Origin: Flavobacteriaceae bacterium
GTDB lineage: Bacteria; Bacteroidota; Bacteroidia; Flavobacteriales; Flavobacteriaceae
Assembly: GCA_947483075.1 (NCBI GenBank)
Contig: CANKLE010000007.1
Coordinates: 1 to 64,000, forward strand
DNA length: 64,000 nt
Direction of reading: 5' to 3'
This document shows positions 34,593 through 43,834 of this stretch, one piece after another. Numbering within the stretch: the stretch's first letter is position 1; each line of letters opens with the position of its first letter. Below the pieces are notes generated by a model, which ran no database searches, was not told the DNA's origin, and saw only the letters and a program-made list of their open reading frames with translations. The position numbers and the translations under genes are program-made.

Positions 34593-35759
34593 ATGCGCAA
34601 CTTTGACTTATACAACCCCACCCAATTGGTGTTTGGAACAAAACAAATCGAGAAACTGGCCGCTTTAGTGCCCAAAAACGCCCGCGTGCTGCTGGTGTAT
34701 GGCGGCGGAAGCATTTTTGCCAATGGCATTCACGCCCAAGTAATTGGCGCATTACAAGGATTTCATGTGGTAGAATTTGGCGGCGTAGAACCCAATCCGC
34801 GTTACGAAACCCTGATGCAAGCGGTGGCTGTAATTCGCAAAGAAAAATTGAACTTTATTTTGGCCGTAGGCGGCGGAAGCGTGATTGATGGCGTAAAATT
34901 TATCTCGGCGGCCACTCATTTTGAAGGCGATGCTGCACGCATTTTGCAGGAGCGCATCTTGTTTACCGATGTGTTAAAAGTGGTTCCGTTTGGTACGGTA
35001 CTTACTTTGCCTGCTACGGGCAGCGAAATGAATTCGGGAGCGGTAGTAACCATCGAAGCCACAAAAGAAAAACTCACCCTAGGGGGCAGCGCCTTGTTTC
35101 CCAAATTTTCTATTTGCGACCCCAGCGTAATTGCTTCGTTACCCAAACGTCAATTGCAAAATGGGGTAATCGATTCGTTTATGCACGTCATGGAGCAATA
35201 CCTCACCTATCCGCACGAGGCCTATTTGCAAGATCGAATTGCCGAAGGAATTTTGCAAACCTTAATCGAAATTGGACCAAAAGTGATAGAAAATCCTGCC
35301 GATTATGTGTTGGCTTCGAATTTTATGTGGAGCTGCACCATGGCCCTAAATGGCATCCTCAACAAAGGCGTTCCGGTTGATTGGGCTACGCACATGATTG
35401 GCCACGAATTGACAGCCTTGTATGAAATTGACCACGCCCGTACCTTGGCCATCATAGGGCCAAACTTGTATCGTGTACTCCTAGAAACCAAACAAGACAA
35501 ACTCATACAATACGGCGAACGCGTTTGGAAAATTACTACCGGCACTCCTGCCGAACGCGCTAACCAGGCCATTGATAAAACCACGCAGTTCTTTCAGCAG
35601 CTGGGCGTGCCGACCAAACTCAGTGAATACACTCCCAACTTTGCCCAAACCGCCGATTTTATTGTGGCCCGTTTTGAACAACGCGGTTGGGTTGGCTTGG
35701 GCGAACGTCAAAATATTGATTTAATCAAATTGCGTCAAATTGTTGAAATGAGTTATTAA
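34593..35759 (+). CDS. Iron-containing alcohol dehydrogenase (YqhD/BdhA type)
   Basis: Group III metal-dependent alcohol/aldehyde reductase of 388 residues, probably NADPH- or NADH-linked. The nucleotide-binding region contains VYGGGSIFANG and AVGGGSVIDGVKF. Metal-site residues lie in VIDSFMHVMEQY and in WATHMIGHELTALYEIDHA, with the expected Asp and His residues. YqhD enzymes reduce a range of toxic aldehydes, while BdhA enzymes reduce butyraldehyde; the physiological substrate here is unknown. It is followed at 73 bp by gpsA with its own -7 box. Confidence 0.9.
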   Translation: MRNFDLYNPTQLVFGTKQIEKLAALVPKNARVLLVYGGGSIFANGIHAQVIGALQGFHVVEFGGVEPNPRYETLMQAVAVIRKEKLNFILAVGGGSVIDGVKFISAATHFEGDAARILQERILFTDVLKVVPFGTVLTLPATGSEMNSGAVVTIEATKEKLTLGGSALFPKFSICDPSVIASLPKRQLQNGVIDSFMHVMEQYLTYPHEAYLQDRIAEGILQTLIEIGPKVIENPADYVLASNFMWSCTMALNGILNKGVPVDWATHMIGHELTALYEIDHARTLAIIGPNLYRVLLETKQDKLIQYGERVWKITTGTPAERANQAIDKTTQFFQQLGVPTKLSEYTPNFAQTADFIVARFEQRGWVGLGERQNIDLIKLRQIVEMSY

Positions 35760-35781
35760 ATTAGAATTGCTTGTTTTTACT

Positions 35782-35789
35782 TACTTTTG
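35782..35789 (+). promoter_or_regulatory. -7 box TACTTTTG upstream of gpsA
   Basis: Matches TAnnTTTG, 43 bp upstream of the gpsA ATG. Confidence 0.45.
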
Positions 35790-35832
35790 GTCACCCCAAA
35801 TAGCAAAAAACCTACATAATTGTAGCTAATTT

Positions 35833-36828
35833 ATGAAAGACAATCCAAAATTTGCCGTGATAGGCGGAGGCAGTTGGGCCACGGCGATTGCCAAAATGCT
35901 GTGTGTAAATCAGACGAAAATTGCCTGGTACATGCGCAACGAAGAAGCGATTGCACATTTACAATCCGAACACCACAACCCCAATTATTTGAGCTCAGTC
36001 GAGTTCAAAATGGAGCAATTGTTGCTCACCAATAACATTAATGAAGCCATTGCTTTTGCCGACATTATCATTTTTGCTATTCCTTCGGCTTTTTTGAGTG
36101 CCGAATTACAAAAACTCACCACCAACTTAGAAGACAAAATTGTTTTTTCGGCCATCAAAGGGATTGTGCCCGAAACCAGTTTGATCGTGGGCGAGCATTT
36201 TCACAACACCTACCAGATTCCATACGAAAATATTGGCGTAATAACCGGTCCTTGCCACGCCGAGGAAGTGGCTTTAGAGCGATTGTCCTATTTGACCATT
36301 GCTTGTGGCGACGCCAAAAAAGCGAAAGTGGTTGCCCTTAATTTATCGGGCAATTACATCAAAGCCAAAATATCAGATGATATTATTGGCACCGAATATG
36401 CGGCGATGCTCAAAAATATTTATGCCATTGCGGCAGGAATAGCGCACGGTTTAGGGTACGGCGACAACTTTCAATCGGTGTTGATGAGCAACGGCATTCG
36501 GGAGATGAAAAAATTTATACGAGAAGTACACAAAATGAAACGGAACATCAACGATTCGGCCTATTTGGGCGATTTATTGGTGACCGGTTATTCGATATTT
36601 TCCCGCAACCGCATGTTTGGAAACATGATTGGAAAAGGATATACCGTGAAAAGCGCCATGATGGAAATGAGTATGGTAGCAGAGGGCTATTATGCCGCCA
36701 AAAGTGCTTGGGAATTGAACCAAAAGTATGGTGCCAAAACCCCAATTATAGATGCCGTACACGAAATTCTTTACGAAGGCAAAGAAGCCAAAAAAGTGTT
36801 TAAGAAACTCACCGACAAATTAGATTAG
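35833..36828 (+). CDS. gpsA: Glycerol-3-phosphate dehydrogenase [NAD(P)+]
   Basis: The 331-residue cytoplasmic enzyme makes sn-glycerol-3-phosphate from dihydroxyacetone phosphate for phospholipid synthesis. The N-terminal Rossmann motif is IGGGSWATAIAKML. ITGPCHAEEVALE and the catalytic-Lys segment EYAAMLKNIYAIAAGIAHGLGYGDN are typical. Length is as expected. The stop codon is 2 bp from that of a convergent unknown gene. Confidence 0.95.
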   Translation: MKDNPKFAVIGGGSWATAIAKMLCVNQTKIAWYMRNEEAIAHLQSEHHNPNYLSSVEFKMEQLLLTNNINEAIAFADIIIFAIPSAFLSAELQKLTTNLEDKIVFSAIKGIVPETSLIVGEHFHNTYQIPYENIGVITGPCHAEEVALERLSYLTIACGDAKKAKVVALNLSGNYIKAKISDDIIGTEYAAMLKNIYAIAAGIAHGLGYGDNFQSVLMSNGIREMKKFIREVHKMKRNINDSAYLGDLLVTGYSIFSRNRMFGNMIGKGYTVKSAMMEMSMVAEGYYAAKSAWELNQKYGAKTPIIDAVHEILYEGKEAKKVFKKLTDKLD

Positions 36829-36830
36829 GA

Positions 36831-37238
36831 CTATTTCACCACGACCCCATTCACAAATAGAATAGGCACTTCTTCTGTGGCGTTTGCTTGGATGCTGTTT
36901 TTAAGGAACGTAAATTTTTTATCATATAAGTTATCGCCGATAAAATAAGTGAGCATAAATTCGTTGTTGAGCTGCAACACCGATTCTTCGAGCAGCTCTA
37001 TCTTTTGGACTGTTACGGCCGGGACTTTTACAAAGGCGTGACGCAACATCGAGGTTTTTTTCATTTCGCCATCAATTGTGCCAAAGGCTTTAGACACCAA
37101 CATCACGCCGTCTAAGTCGAAGTCGGAATCATTGACCAAATAGACATACCAAACCTTGTCGTTAAAATCGTCGCTCCATTCTTGGACGGCGGCCAAAAAC
37201 ACGTTTTCTACTTTGGGGATGATGATGTCTGATTTCAT
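36831..37238 (-). CDS. Conserved hypothetical protein behind a C10 tract
   Basis: This 135-residue cytoplasmic protein is acidic and beta-rich by eye; I do not recognise the family. Segments such as WYVYLVNDSDFDLDGVMLVSKA, MLRHAFVKVPAV and LNNEFMLTYFIGD look like a conserved single domain. A run of ten C residues (minus strand, 37239-37248) directly abuts the ATG, where slippage would change leader length but not frame. It sits downstream of pheS on the same strand, across 123 bp of word repeats, and is convergent with gpsA. Coding is supported by the full-length open frame that ends beside the gpsA stop. Confidence 0.7.
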   Translation of the reverse strand: MKSDIIIPKVENVFLAAVQEWSDDFNDKVWYVYLVNDSDFDLDGVMLVSKAFGTIDGEMKKTSMLRHAFVKVPAVTVQKIELLEESVLQLNNEFMLTYFIGDNLYDKKFTFLKNSIQANATEEVPILFVNGVVVK

Positions 37239-37248
37239 GGGGGGGGGG
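37239..37248 (-). repeat. C10 homopolymer abutting the start codon of the unknown gene
   Basis: Ten G on the plus strand (C on the minus) immediately precede the ATG of the 135-residue protein. It is the only long G/C homopolymer I noticed in the window. Confidence 0.85.
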
Positions 37249-37361
37249 TTTTAAAAGTGAGAAGCTGGAAGTGGCAAGCTGGAAGTTTAAGCGGGGATTA
37301 ACCGACAACAAAAACATGTAGCATAGCGGAATAAACCTGAAACTTGAAACTTGAAACAAAT
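37249..37361. repeat. Word repeats between pheS and the unknown gene
   Basis: Degenerate direct words occur: GAAGCTGGAAGT / CAAGCTGGAAGT (about 37261-37287) and CTTGAAACTTGAAAC (about 37342-37358). They resemble the word arrays flanking the larger intergenic repeats elsewhere in the window. Confidence 0.5.
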
Positions 37362-38381
37362 CTAAACCATCGCCTTAAACTGCTCCAAAAAGCGTACGTC
37401 GTTTTCGTAAAACAAACGAATGTCGCCAATTTGGTACAACAACATCGCGATGCGTTCTACGCCCATTCCAAAGGCAAAGCCCGAAAATTCCTCAGGATTA
37501 ATTTGGCAGTTTTTCAAGACGTTGGGATCAACCATGCCACAGCCGCCAATTTCTAGCCAGCCGGTTCCTTTGGTAATGCGATAATCGGTTTCGGTTTTGA
37601 GGCCCCAATAAATATCAATTTCGGCACTGGGCTCGGTGAACGGAAAATAACTGGGTCGCAACCTGATTTTTGATTTGCCAAACATCTCCTTGGTGAAATA
37701 CAACAGCGTTTGTTTCAAGTCGGCAAAGGAAACGTCTTTGTCGATATACAAGCCTTCTACTTGGTGAAAAATACAATGCGAACGGGCCGAAACGGCTTCG
37801 TTGCGAAATACACGCCCCGGCGAAATGGTGCGAATGGGCGGTTTGTTTTCTTCCATATAACGCACTTGCACCGAAGAGGTGTGGGTGCGCAACAAAATAT
37901 CGGGATTGGTTTGGATAAAAAAGGTGTCCTGCATGTCGCGTGCCGGATGGTATTCGGGGAGATTCAAGGCGGTAAAATTGTGCCAATCGTCTTCGATTTC
38001 TGGCCCTTCAGACACATTAAAACCAATGGTCGAAAAGATGTCAATGATTTGGTTTTTTACTAGTGAAATGGGGTGGCGGGATCCAATGGTAAGCGGCTCT
38101 CCAGGACGAGTCAAGTCGCCATAAATGCCTTTGATTTCTTGTTTGCTTTCTAAGGCGTCTTGAATTTGTTTTACCTTGTCTTCGGCAGTAGATTTTAGCA
38201 AATTTATGACCTGTCCAAATTCTTTTTTCTGTTCATTGGGCACATTTTTAAATTCGGCAAACAGCGTTTTCAAAAGCCCTTTACTCCCCAAATACTGAAT
38301 GCGATAGGCTTCTAGTTCGGCGAGATTTTCCGTATGAAAGGCTGCCGCTTCGGCAATATGTACTTTTATTTGATCAATCAT
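37362..38381 (-). CDS. pheS: Phenylalanine--tRNA ligase alpha subunit
   Basis: Catalytic alpha chain of the class II PheRS heterotetramer, 339 residues. An N-terminal coiled-coil tRNA-binding region (1-90) precedes the catalytic core: GSRHPISLVKNQIIDIFSTIGF, motif 2 around ISPGRVFRNEAVSARSHCIFHQ, and motif 3 SGFAFGMGVERIAMLLYQIGDIR. The ATG at 38381 (MIDQIKVHIAEA) is chosen over a longer frame. The beta subunit gene is not in the window, which is common in Bacteroidota. Confidence 0.95.
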   Translation of the reverse strand: MIDQIKVHIAEAAAFHTENLAELEAYRIQYLGSKGLLKTLFAEFKNVPNEQKKEFGQVINLLKSTAEDKVKQIQDALESKQEIKGIYGDLTRPGEPLTIGSRHPISLVKNQIIDIFSTIGFNVSEGPEIEDDWHNFTALNLPEYHPARDMQDTFFIQTNPDILLRTHTSSVQVRYMEENKPPIRTISPGRVFRNEAVSARSHCIFHQVEGLYIDKDVSFADLKQTLLYFTKEMFGKSKIRLRPSYFPFTEPSAEIDIYWGLKTETDYRITKGTGWLEIGGCGMVDPNVLKNCQINPEEFSGFAFGMGVERIAMLLYQIGDIRLFYENDVRFLEQFKAMV

Positions 38382-38457
38382 TTTGAATAGGATTTGCGCG
38401 GACAAATTTAGTTAAAAGTTGGAAGTATCTTGGGGATGAGGCAAGTTTTTCGAAGTA

Positions 38458-38814
38458 TTAGTCAATATATTCTCGGGCTACAAAATAGCCTACAATGGCT
38501 TCTTTCATGAGTACCGATTGTTCCCCCGCTTTCAAGGGCGGCAATTCTTCTTTGATGGTGTAATGCGGCCAGCCATCGGCATCGATGTAATCAAATTCGT
38601 AAAATCCGTAGGGCTCAAGCAAACGACATATGGCAATGTGCATGAGATTTACCTTTTCGTCTTTTTTGAACGTTTGGTGAATTTTGCCCAATTCTTGCAG
38701 GCCAATCAAATAGATAATGGCGTCCAAGTCTAGGTCTTCTCCTTGCGAAAATTGATTTGATAATTTGGCAACCAAATTTTCCCAGCGTTCTTTTAATTGA
38801 ATATCTCTAGACAT
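38458..38814 (-). CDS. Conserved hypothetical protein upstream of pheS
   Basis: A 118-residue cytoplasmic protein with no recognisable catalytic motif. It is mixed alpha/beta with conserved-looking stretches (MSRDIQLKERWENLVAKL, LDLDAIIYLIGLQELG, WPHYTIKEELPPL). It lies 76 bp upstream of pheS on the same strand and is divergent from cvpA. I recognise the arrangement, not the function, from Flavobacteriaceae genomes. The open frame and ATG are clean. Confidence 0.75.
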   Translation of the reverse strand: MSRDIQLKERWENLVAKLSNQFSQGEDLDLDAIIYLIGLQELGKIHQTFKKDEKVNLMHIAICRLLEPYGFYEFDYIDADGWPHYTIKEELPPLKAGEQSVLMKEAIVGYFVAREYID

Positions 38815-38882
38815 ACCTGCACTTTATTTGTGGGTTGCTTTTGTCGCAACGGCAGCCGCAAAGATAGGAAGTTGCATTGGGA

Positions 38883-38913
38883 GTTGACCTACCTCTATTT
38901 TGATTTATATTTG
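38883..38913 (+). promoter_or_regulatory. Promoter of cvpA (-33 TTG, -7 TATATTTG)
   Basis: TTG at 38883-38885 and TATATTTG at 38906-38913, spacing 20 bp; the -7 box is 23 bp from the ATG. Confidence 0.6.
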
Positions 38914-38936
38914 TCTTTGCGTTAAACAACACAACT

Positions 38937-39455
38937 ATGGCTTGGATTGATCTGTTTTTGTTGGCTTTTGTAGCTATGGGTTTGATTCGCGGCTTGCGAA
39001 ATGGATTTTTTTTCGAATTGGCCGGACTGTTTACTTTGCTTTTTGGGGTGTATTTGGCGATTAAATTCTCATTTGTCGCCAATCATTTTTTAGCCCACGA
39101 GCTCTCTTGGAACCCAAAAGTGATTCAAATCACAGCCTTTGTTATTACCTTGGTGATCGTGCTTGTAGGAGCTTCGCTGCTTGCAAAATTTTTTACCACG
39201 CTTGCGCGCGTAGCCCATTTGGGCGCTTTAAATAAACTTGGGGGAGGAATCGTGGGGACCCTAAAAATGATTGTGGTTCTGAGTTTGGCGATTTCGCTGT
39301 TTAACAAACTGAATTTTTCGCACTATTTTGTATCGCAACAAACTATAGAAAAATCGGGCTTGTATTTGCCTATTCAGCAGGTTGCGACTACACTGTATCC
39401 CGACATCAAAGCAGTGTTTGCGGCCTATGGCCCTACTGAGCTAAACCCAAATTAA
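38937..39455 (+). CDS. CvpA family membrane protein
   Basis: A 172-residue inner-membrane protein with four hydrophobic segments and the CvpA signature GLIRGLRNGFFFELAGL in the first loop. In E. coli CvpA is needed for colicin V export and has been linked to envelope stress and purine metabolism; its role in Bacteroidota is undefined. It is divergent from the 118-residue unknown gene, and its stop codon is 1 bp from the batE stop on the other strand. Confidence 0.88.
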   Translation: MAWIDLFLLAFVAMGLIRGLRNGFFFELAGLFTLLFGVYLAIKFSFVANHFLAHELSWNPKVIQITAFVITLVIVLVGASLLAKFFTTLARVAHLGALNKLGGGIVGTLKMIVVLSLAISLFNKLNFSHYFVSQQTIEKSGLYLPIQQVATTLYPDIKAVFAAYGPTELNPN

Positions 39456-39456
39456 T

Positions 39457-40200
39457 TTAATGCACTTGCTTTATGCTGCTCCCGTTTATCCAGCCGTCGG
39501 TGCCGTCGGTGAGCTGTACTTTTTTCCAGTTATCAAGCGAATCCAACACAAATACTTTGGCGCCTTCGTGCAGCAAAACTACCTCGGAACTCGTCGATTT
39601 AGGTTCGCTTTTTAGGGAAGTCATTTCGGCAAACACAATTGCCGGATGTTCGCTGATGCTGAATTTTTTTTCGACGACCGCCGCTAGCAAAGCTAATAAA
39701 AGGGCGAAAAGCAATACAAACATGCCCACAAAAAACAGGCGTTTGTTGGCCGCATAGGGCGAAAAATAATACCCCACAAAAAACACCAAAAACAAGAATG
39801 ACAAACCTACCGCTATTCCTGCCCAGCTGTCGTAATGAAAAACCGAAATAAAATCGTGAATTAGCTTGGCAAAGCCTACTTTGGGCACCACCTTGATTTC
39901 ATCTACCGTCATTTTTTGAGCAAATTTCAAGTTGTTTTGTATTTCGGCATCCGTTGGATTGAGGTGCAAAGCCATTTCATAATTGTAAATAGCAGGGGCA
40001 ATTTTATTGAGTTTGTAGTAGCAATTCCCCAAATTAAAATACAAATCGGCCGAAACTTTGTTTTGCTCCAACACCGATTGGTAGGCCAAAATAGCTTGGG
40101 TATAATTGCCTTTTTTATACCAGTCATTCCCATCTTCAAAGCCGGTTTTGGCGTGTACGGTTTGCGAAAGCAGCACAAACAAGATCAGTAGTTTTTTCAT
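39457..40200 (-). CDS. batE: BatE-like TPR/SH3 membrane protein
   Basis: The 247-residue protein has a signal peptide (1-17), TPR units (about 20-100: GNDWYKKGNYTQAILAYQSVL, then LYFNLGNCYYKLNKIAPAIYNYE), two transmembrane segments (about 130-185) and a C-terminal bacterial SH3 domain (AKVFVLDSLDNWKKVQLTDGTDGWI). This is the BatE architecture. It is the last gene of the moxR-bat operon, 21 bp after batD. In Bacteroides fragilis, bat genes were named for aerotolerance; the complex is thought to act at the inner membrane/periplasm. Confidence 0.88.
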   Translation of the reverse strand: MKKLLILFVLLSQTVHAKTGFEDGNDWYKKGNYTQAILAYQSVLEQNKVSADLYFNLGNCYYKLNKIAPAIYNYEMALHLNPTDAEIQNNLKFAQKMTVDEIKVVPKVGFAKLIHDFISVFHYDSWAGIAVGLSFLFLVFFVGYYFSPYAANKRLFFVGMFVLLFALLLALLAAVVEKKFSISEHPAIVFAEMTSLKSEPKSTSSEVVLLHEGAKVFVLDSLDNWKKVQLTDGTDGWINGSSIKQVH

Positions 40201-40221
40201 AGTCGTTTCGTTTGGATCTGT

Positions 40222-41982
40222 TTACAATTGTTTTTCTAATTCTTGCAATACAAATTCTGCCTTGAGGTAATCTTGCTCAATGGCCACCGAAGAAGAGGGT
40301 GCATAACGGGCAAATTCACAGTTTTTCATCAAGTTCAAAAAGGCTGCTGCAGTCTCTGGATTTGCCTGTTTGGATTGCAACAAATGGGCAATCGTTTCTT
40401 TACTCATCTCCGAAGTTTCGATGTGCAATTTGGCTTTCAAAAAGTTGTGCATCGATTTTTCGAGGGCAATGTAAAACAACTCTTTGTTGGGCATTTGTTT
40501 TTTGGCTTCCAATAAATATTTCTTGGCCAATAGGTTCGACTTTTTAATGCGATTCCCCAACACATCCCCGTCTATGGCTGCCTTTTTCTTTTTAAAGAAC
40601 ACAATAACCGGAATGAAAAATGCGGGTAAAAACAACAAAAAGTAAAACAAGCGAGACCCCAAAAAGTCAGCGCGCTGAGCCGGATGTAAAGTGGTTTTTA
40701 ATTTCACATACCGAAATTGTTCCCCGGCAGTTAAGGTGTTTTTGGCCGATTCGGCAGAAGCCAAAGGGGCAGCCGATGAGCCAGCCGCAAGAGGTCCGTC
40801 GAGCACATCTATGACAAGTTCGGGAGAAGAAATGGTTTTGTATTTGCCGCTTCCCAAATCAAAATAGGAAAACAGCAAAGGTTTTAGTGGGTATTTGCCT
40901 TTAAATTGGGGAATCAAGGTGTAGTTGTCGGTAATACTGCCGTTCATGCCGCTTAAAGGTGTTTGTACTTGCTCGTTGTGCACCGGATCGTACATTTCGA
41001 TCGAATTGGGAACCACAGGTTTGGGCAGGGTGAATAATTTTAAATTACCCGTTCCCGAAACCGCCACTTTCAAGTCTAATGATTCCCCGCTTTTTAACTG
41101 GGTTTTACTCGATTTTACCACAAAGTTAAAGCGGCCCACAGCACCCGAGAAATCAGCTGGTTTCCCGGCTTCGGGCAAGGGTTTTACCGTGATGGTTTTG
41201 CTTCCAGCCGATACACGACGGTTGTCGTCCATAACCTGTACTTGCCCAAAAATATTTCGGCGGTTGGTGGGTACTTGCAAATCAATATCAAGCGAGAGGG
41301 GTTCAATTTCTAATTTGCCCGATTTTTGCGGATACAAGACGGTTTTTCTCAACACCACAAACCGAAAACGTTCGCCGTTGTATTTGCCTTCTTCGGCCAC
41401 CAATTGTTTGATGTCGATGTTCTGGCTCCAAAAATCATTGTACTTGGGCTTATTGAGTTCGCGCCAATTGGTAATGCCAATGTTGTAACTAAAATAGAGT
41501 TTATAGACCACCGTAATGGGCTCATTGACATAGGGATTTCCTTTAGAAATTTCTGCCACCAAATGAATGGCATCGGCTGCCGAGATTTGCGGCTCGTCGT
41601 TGGGGTCACGAGGTTGTTCAACCGCCGCAGTAACATTGATCTTGATTGGATTGGTTTTGTAAACCTGTCCATTAATCTCTACAGCGGCTTGCTTGATAAG
41701 GAGTGTTCCTTTTTGGGAGGGCAATAAAAAATAAGAATACGATTTATTAAACGAACTTCTGCCGTTGATCCAGGATTGGCTCACCTGTTGGCTGGGTCCG
41801 CCCACCACACGAAATCCTTCAAACGAAGGCGGCGTAAAATTATCGCCATCGGCATTCATCGTAAAATCAATGCGTAAGCGCTCGTTTAAGCCCAAGCTTG
41901 TTTTGCTCACCTTGGCCTCAAATTGCACTTGGGCAAAAAGGGCTTGGCAGCTGAGGAGTAAAAGTAGTACCTGCTTTTTCAT
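40222..41982 (-). CDS. batD: BatD family protein
   Basis: The 586-residue protein has a signal peptide (MKKQVLLLLLSCQALFAQ), three tandem Ig-like/BatD modules (about 20-400; the first shows GLNERLRIDFTMNADGDNFTPP), a transmembrane segment near 440-460 (FYFLLFLPAFFIPVIVFF) followed by KKKK, and a cytoplasmic alpha-helical tail. The ATG at 41982 is used; an in-frame TTG lies two codons upstream. It lies 18 bp after batC. BatD is a periplasmic membrane-anchored scaffold; its molecular action is not known. Confidence 0.92.
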   Translation of the reverse strand: MKKQVLLLLLSCQALFAQVQFEAKVSKTSLGLNERLRIDFTMNADGDNFTPPSFEGFRVVGGPSQQVSQSWINGRSSFNKSYSYFLLPSQKGTLLIKQAAVEINGQVYKTNPIKINVTAAVEQPRDPNDEPQISAADAIHLVAEISKGNPYVNEPITVVYKLYFSYNIGITNWRELNKPKYNDFWSQNIDIKQLVAEEGKYNGERFRFVVLRKTVLYPQKSGKLEIEPLSLDIDLQVPTNRRNIFGQVQVMDDNRRVSAGSKTITVKPLPEAGKPADFSGAVGRFNFVVKSSKTQLKSGESLDLKVAVSGTGNLKLFTLPKPVVPNSIEMYDPVHNEQVQTPLSGMNGSITDNYTLIPQFKGKYPLKPLLFSYFDLGSGKYKTISSPELVIDVLDGPLAAGSSAAPLASAESAKNTLTAGEQFRYVKLKTTLHPAQRADFLGSRLFYFLLFLPAFFIPVIVFFKKKKAAIDGDVLGNRIKKSNLLAKKYLLEAKKQMPNKELFYIALEKSMHNFLKAKLHIETSEMSKETIAHLLQSKQANPETAAAFLNLMKNCEFARYAPSSSVAIEQDYLKAEFVLQELEKQL

Positions 41983-42000
41983 AGTCAATTCATGAATGGA

Positions 42001-42807
42001 TTACCAGTCTTTCTCGGTTTGAACGGGTTGTCCTTTTATTTTTTTGGCATTCACCTTGTCTTGTATTTTTTTCTCTTCGTTGTTTACCGCATCGAGTAGA
42101 TTTTGCAAGCGCTCTTTCGAGATGCCGCCCGGTTTGGGTTTGGGCTGCCCTTGCGAAGGATCGTTTTGATCTTTGTTGTTCGGGTTTTTTCCCGGGTCTT
42201 TTTTGTCGTCCTTCTTGTCTTGGTCGCCTTTGTTTTTGTCGTCCTTTTTATCCTGATTTTTTTGGTCTTTCTTGTCGTCCTTCTTATCCTTGTTTTTGTC
42301 TTTTTTGTCGTCCTTTTTGTCGTCTTTTGGTGGCGGATTGTCTTTGAGCAACTTTTTAGCCAAGGCCAAATTGTAACGCGATTCGTCGTCTGCAGGGTCG
42401 TTGCGCAAGGCATCTTTAAAGGCCGAAACCGCTTCAGTGTATTTTTTTTCTTTCATGTAGACATTTCCCAAATTGTGAAAAGCCGCGTGTTTCTGGCTCC
42501 GCAATTTTGATTTTTCGACCGCATCAATATAAGCATATTTGGCTTCACTGGGCTGGTTTTGTCGGTAAATGGCATTGCCCAAATTGTAGGAAGCCAGAGC
42601 TTTTTGGCTCGCTTTAGATTTGGATATGCGGTAATTGGCTTCGGCTTCGGCGTATTTTTTATCGGCAAAGGCGGCGTTGGCCTTGCTCAAATAACGGTCT
42701 TTTTCTTGCGCCCGAAGGCCAAAAGAAAGAAACAGCATGCAACTCATTGCCCCATGCAAAAGCAGGAGTTCAACAAAAGACAAAGCAGATGATTTATTGT
42801 TTTTCAT
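42001..42807 (-). CDS. batC: BatC-like TPR protein with a Lys/Asp-rich tail
   Basis: The 268-residue protein has an N-terminal hydrophobic signal (to about 33), TPR units (about 35-150: YAEAEANYRISKSKASQKA, then ASYNLGNAIYRQNQPSEAKYA, then AFHNLGNVYMKEKKYTEAV), and a tail of near-pure Lys/Asp/Asn/Gln (about 158-220, KKDDKKD-type units), then a short C-terminal helix. The tail is a low-complexity charged linker; its DNA generates a false ORF on the other strand. The start overlaps the end of batB by 14 bp, indicating translational coupling. Confidence 0.88.
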   Translation of the reverse strand: MKNNKSSALSFVELLLLHGAMSCMLFLSFGLRAQEKDRYLSKANAAFADKKYAEAEANYRISKSKASQKALASYNLGNAIYRQNQPSEAKYAYIDAVEKSKLRSQKHAAFHNLGNVYMKEKKYTEAVSAFKDALRNDPADDESRYNLALAKKLLKDNPPPKDDKKDDKKDKNKDKKDDKKDQKNQDKKDDKNKGDQDKKDDKKDPGKNPNNKDQNDPSQGQPKPKPGGISKERLQNLLDAVNNEEKKIQDKVNAKKIKGQPVQTEKDW

Positions 42808-43831
42808 TAAATAAATTCAAGTTTTTAATCCAAGTAGTGGTTCGTTCCAACAAGAACATATCTATCACTAATAACAAAATGGCAAGCCCTATAAACCACT
42901 GAAACTGCGATTCAAAATTGGCCATTTGCGTGGCTTCAAATTCGGTTTTTTGTATGGTATCGAGCGTTTTTTTTATTTTGTCGAGCACCACTTTGGTTTG
43001 TGCGCCCTCAATGTACACTCCGTTGGTGGCTTTGGCAATAGTGGTTAAACTTTCGGCGTTGAGTTTGGTGATCACGACTTCGTTGTTTTGATCGCGCTTA
43101 AAGCTTTGCACTACCCCGTTTTGTTTCAACGGAATAGGCCCTCCTTTTGGCGTTCCCACCCCAATGGTAATGATTTTCATGCCCATCTTATTGGCCTCAG
43201 CTGCTGCATCTTCTGCGCCTTCAGAATGGTCTTCCCCGTCTGAGATGAGGATAACCAATTTGCTGGTTTTATTGCTTTTATCAAAAAAGGTGCCTGATAA
43301 TTTGATGGCTTCATCGAGCGATGTGCCCTGGGAAGAAACCATCGTGGTGTTCATGCTTTGCAAAAACATTTTGGCCACCCCGTAATCGGTAGTAATCGGC
43401 AACACCGGGAATGCTGATCCGGCATAAGCCACAATCCCAATGCGGTCGTTGCCCAATTGGTTGATGATTTGCGAGACCAACTGTTTGCTTTTTTCCAAAC
43501 GACTGGGCGCTACGTCTTCGGCCAACATACTTTTGGATACGTCTACCGCAAACACAATGTCAATGCCTTCGCGTTTGATGGTTTCCATTTTGGTGCCCAT
43601 TTTGGGATTGACCAATCCCATAACCATAGCCGCGAGCGCCAAGAGCAATACGGTAAATTTTAATCCCTGTTTGAAAACCGATTTTTCGGGGCTCAATTGG
43701 GCCACCAAGGCGATGTCGCCAAACTCGCGTTGTTTTTTGCGTTTCCAATACTGCACATAGCCAAATAGCAAGAGCATGACCGGAAGGATCAACAGCAAAT
43801 ACAGGTATTTATGTTCTTCTAATTCGTACAT
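42794..43831 (-). CDS. batB: BatB-like von Willebrand factor A protein
   Basis: The 345-residue inner-membrane protein has two N-terminal transmembrane segments (about 8-25 and 55-75), a VWA domain (about 88-300) and a C-terminal transmembrane segment (about 312-330). The MIDAS motif is DVSKSMLAED (DxSxS intact) with a second site at ISDGEDHSEG. It pairs with BatA, from which it is separated by 3 bp. VWA domains bind metal and protein partners. Confidence 0.92.
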   Translation of the reverse strand: MYELEEHKYLYLLLILPVMLLLFGYVQYWKRKKQREFGDIALVAQLSPEKSVFKQGLKFTVLLLALAAMVMGLVNPKMGTKMETIKREGIDIVFAVDVSKSMLAEDVAPSRLEKSKQLVSQIINQLGNDRIGIVAYAGSAFPVLPITTDYGVAKMFLQSMNTTMVSSQGTSLDEAIKLSGTFFDKSNKTSKLVILISDGEDHSEGAEDAAAEANKMGMKIITIGVGTPKGGPIPLKQNGVVQSFKRDQNNEVVITKLNAESLTTIAKATNGVYIEGAQTKVVLDKIKKTLDTIQKTEFEATQMANFESQFQWFIGLAILLLVIDMFLLERTTTWIKNLNLFNEKQ

Positions 43832-43834
43832 AAC

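Noticed and set aside
42103-42510. 135-codon open frame on the plus strand
   Set aside because: It is the complement of the Lys/Asp-rich tail of BatC, giving Val/Phe/Leu-rich nonsense.
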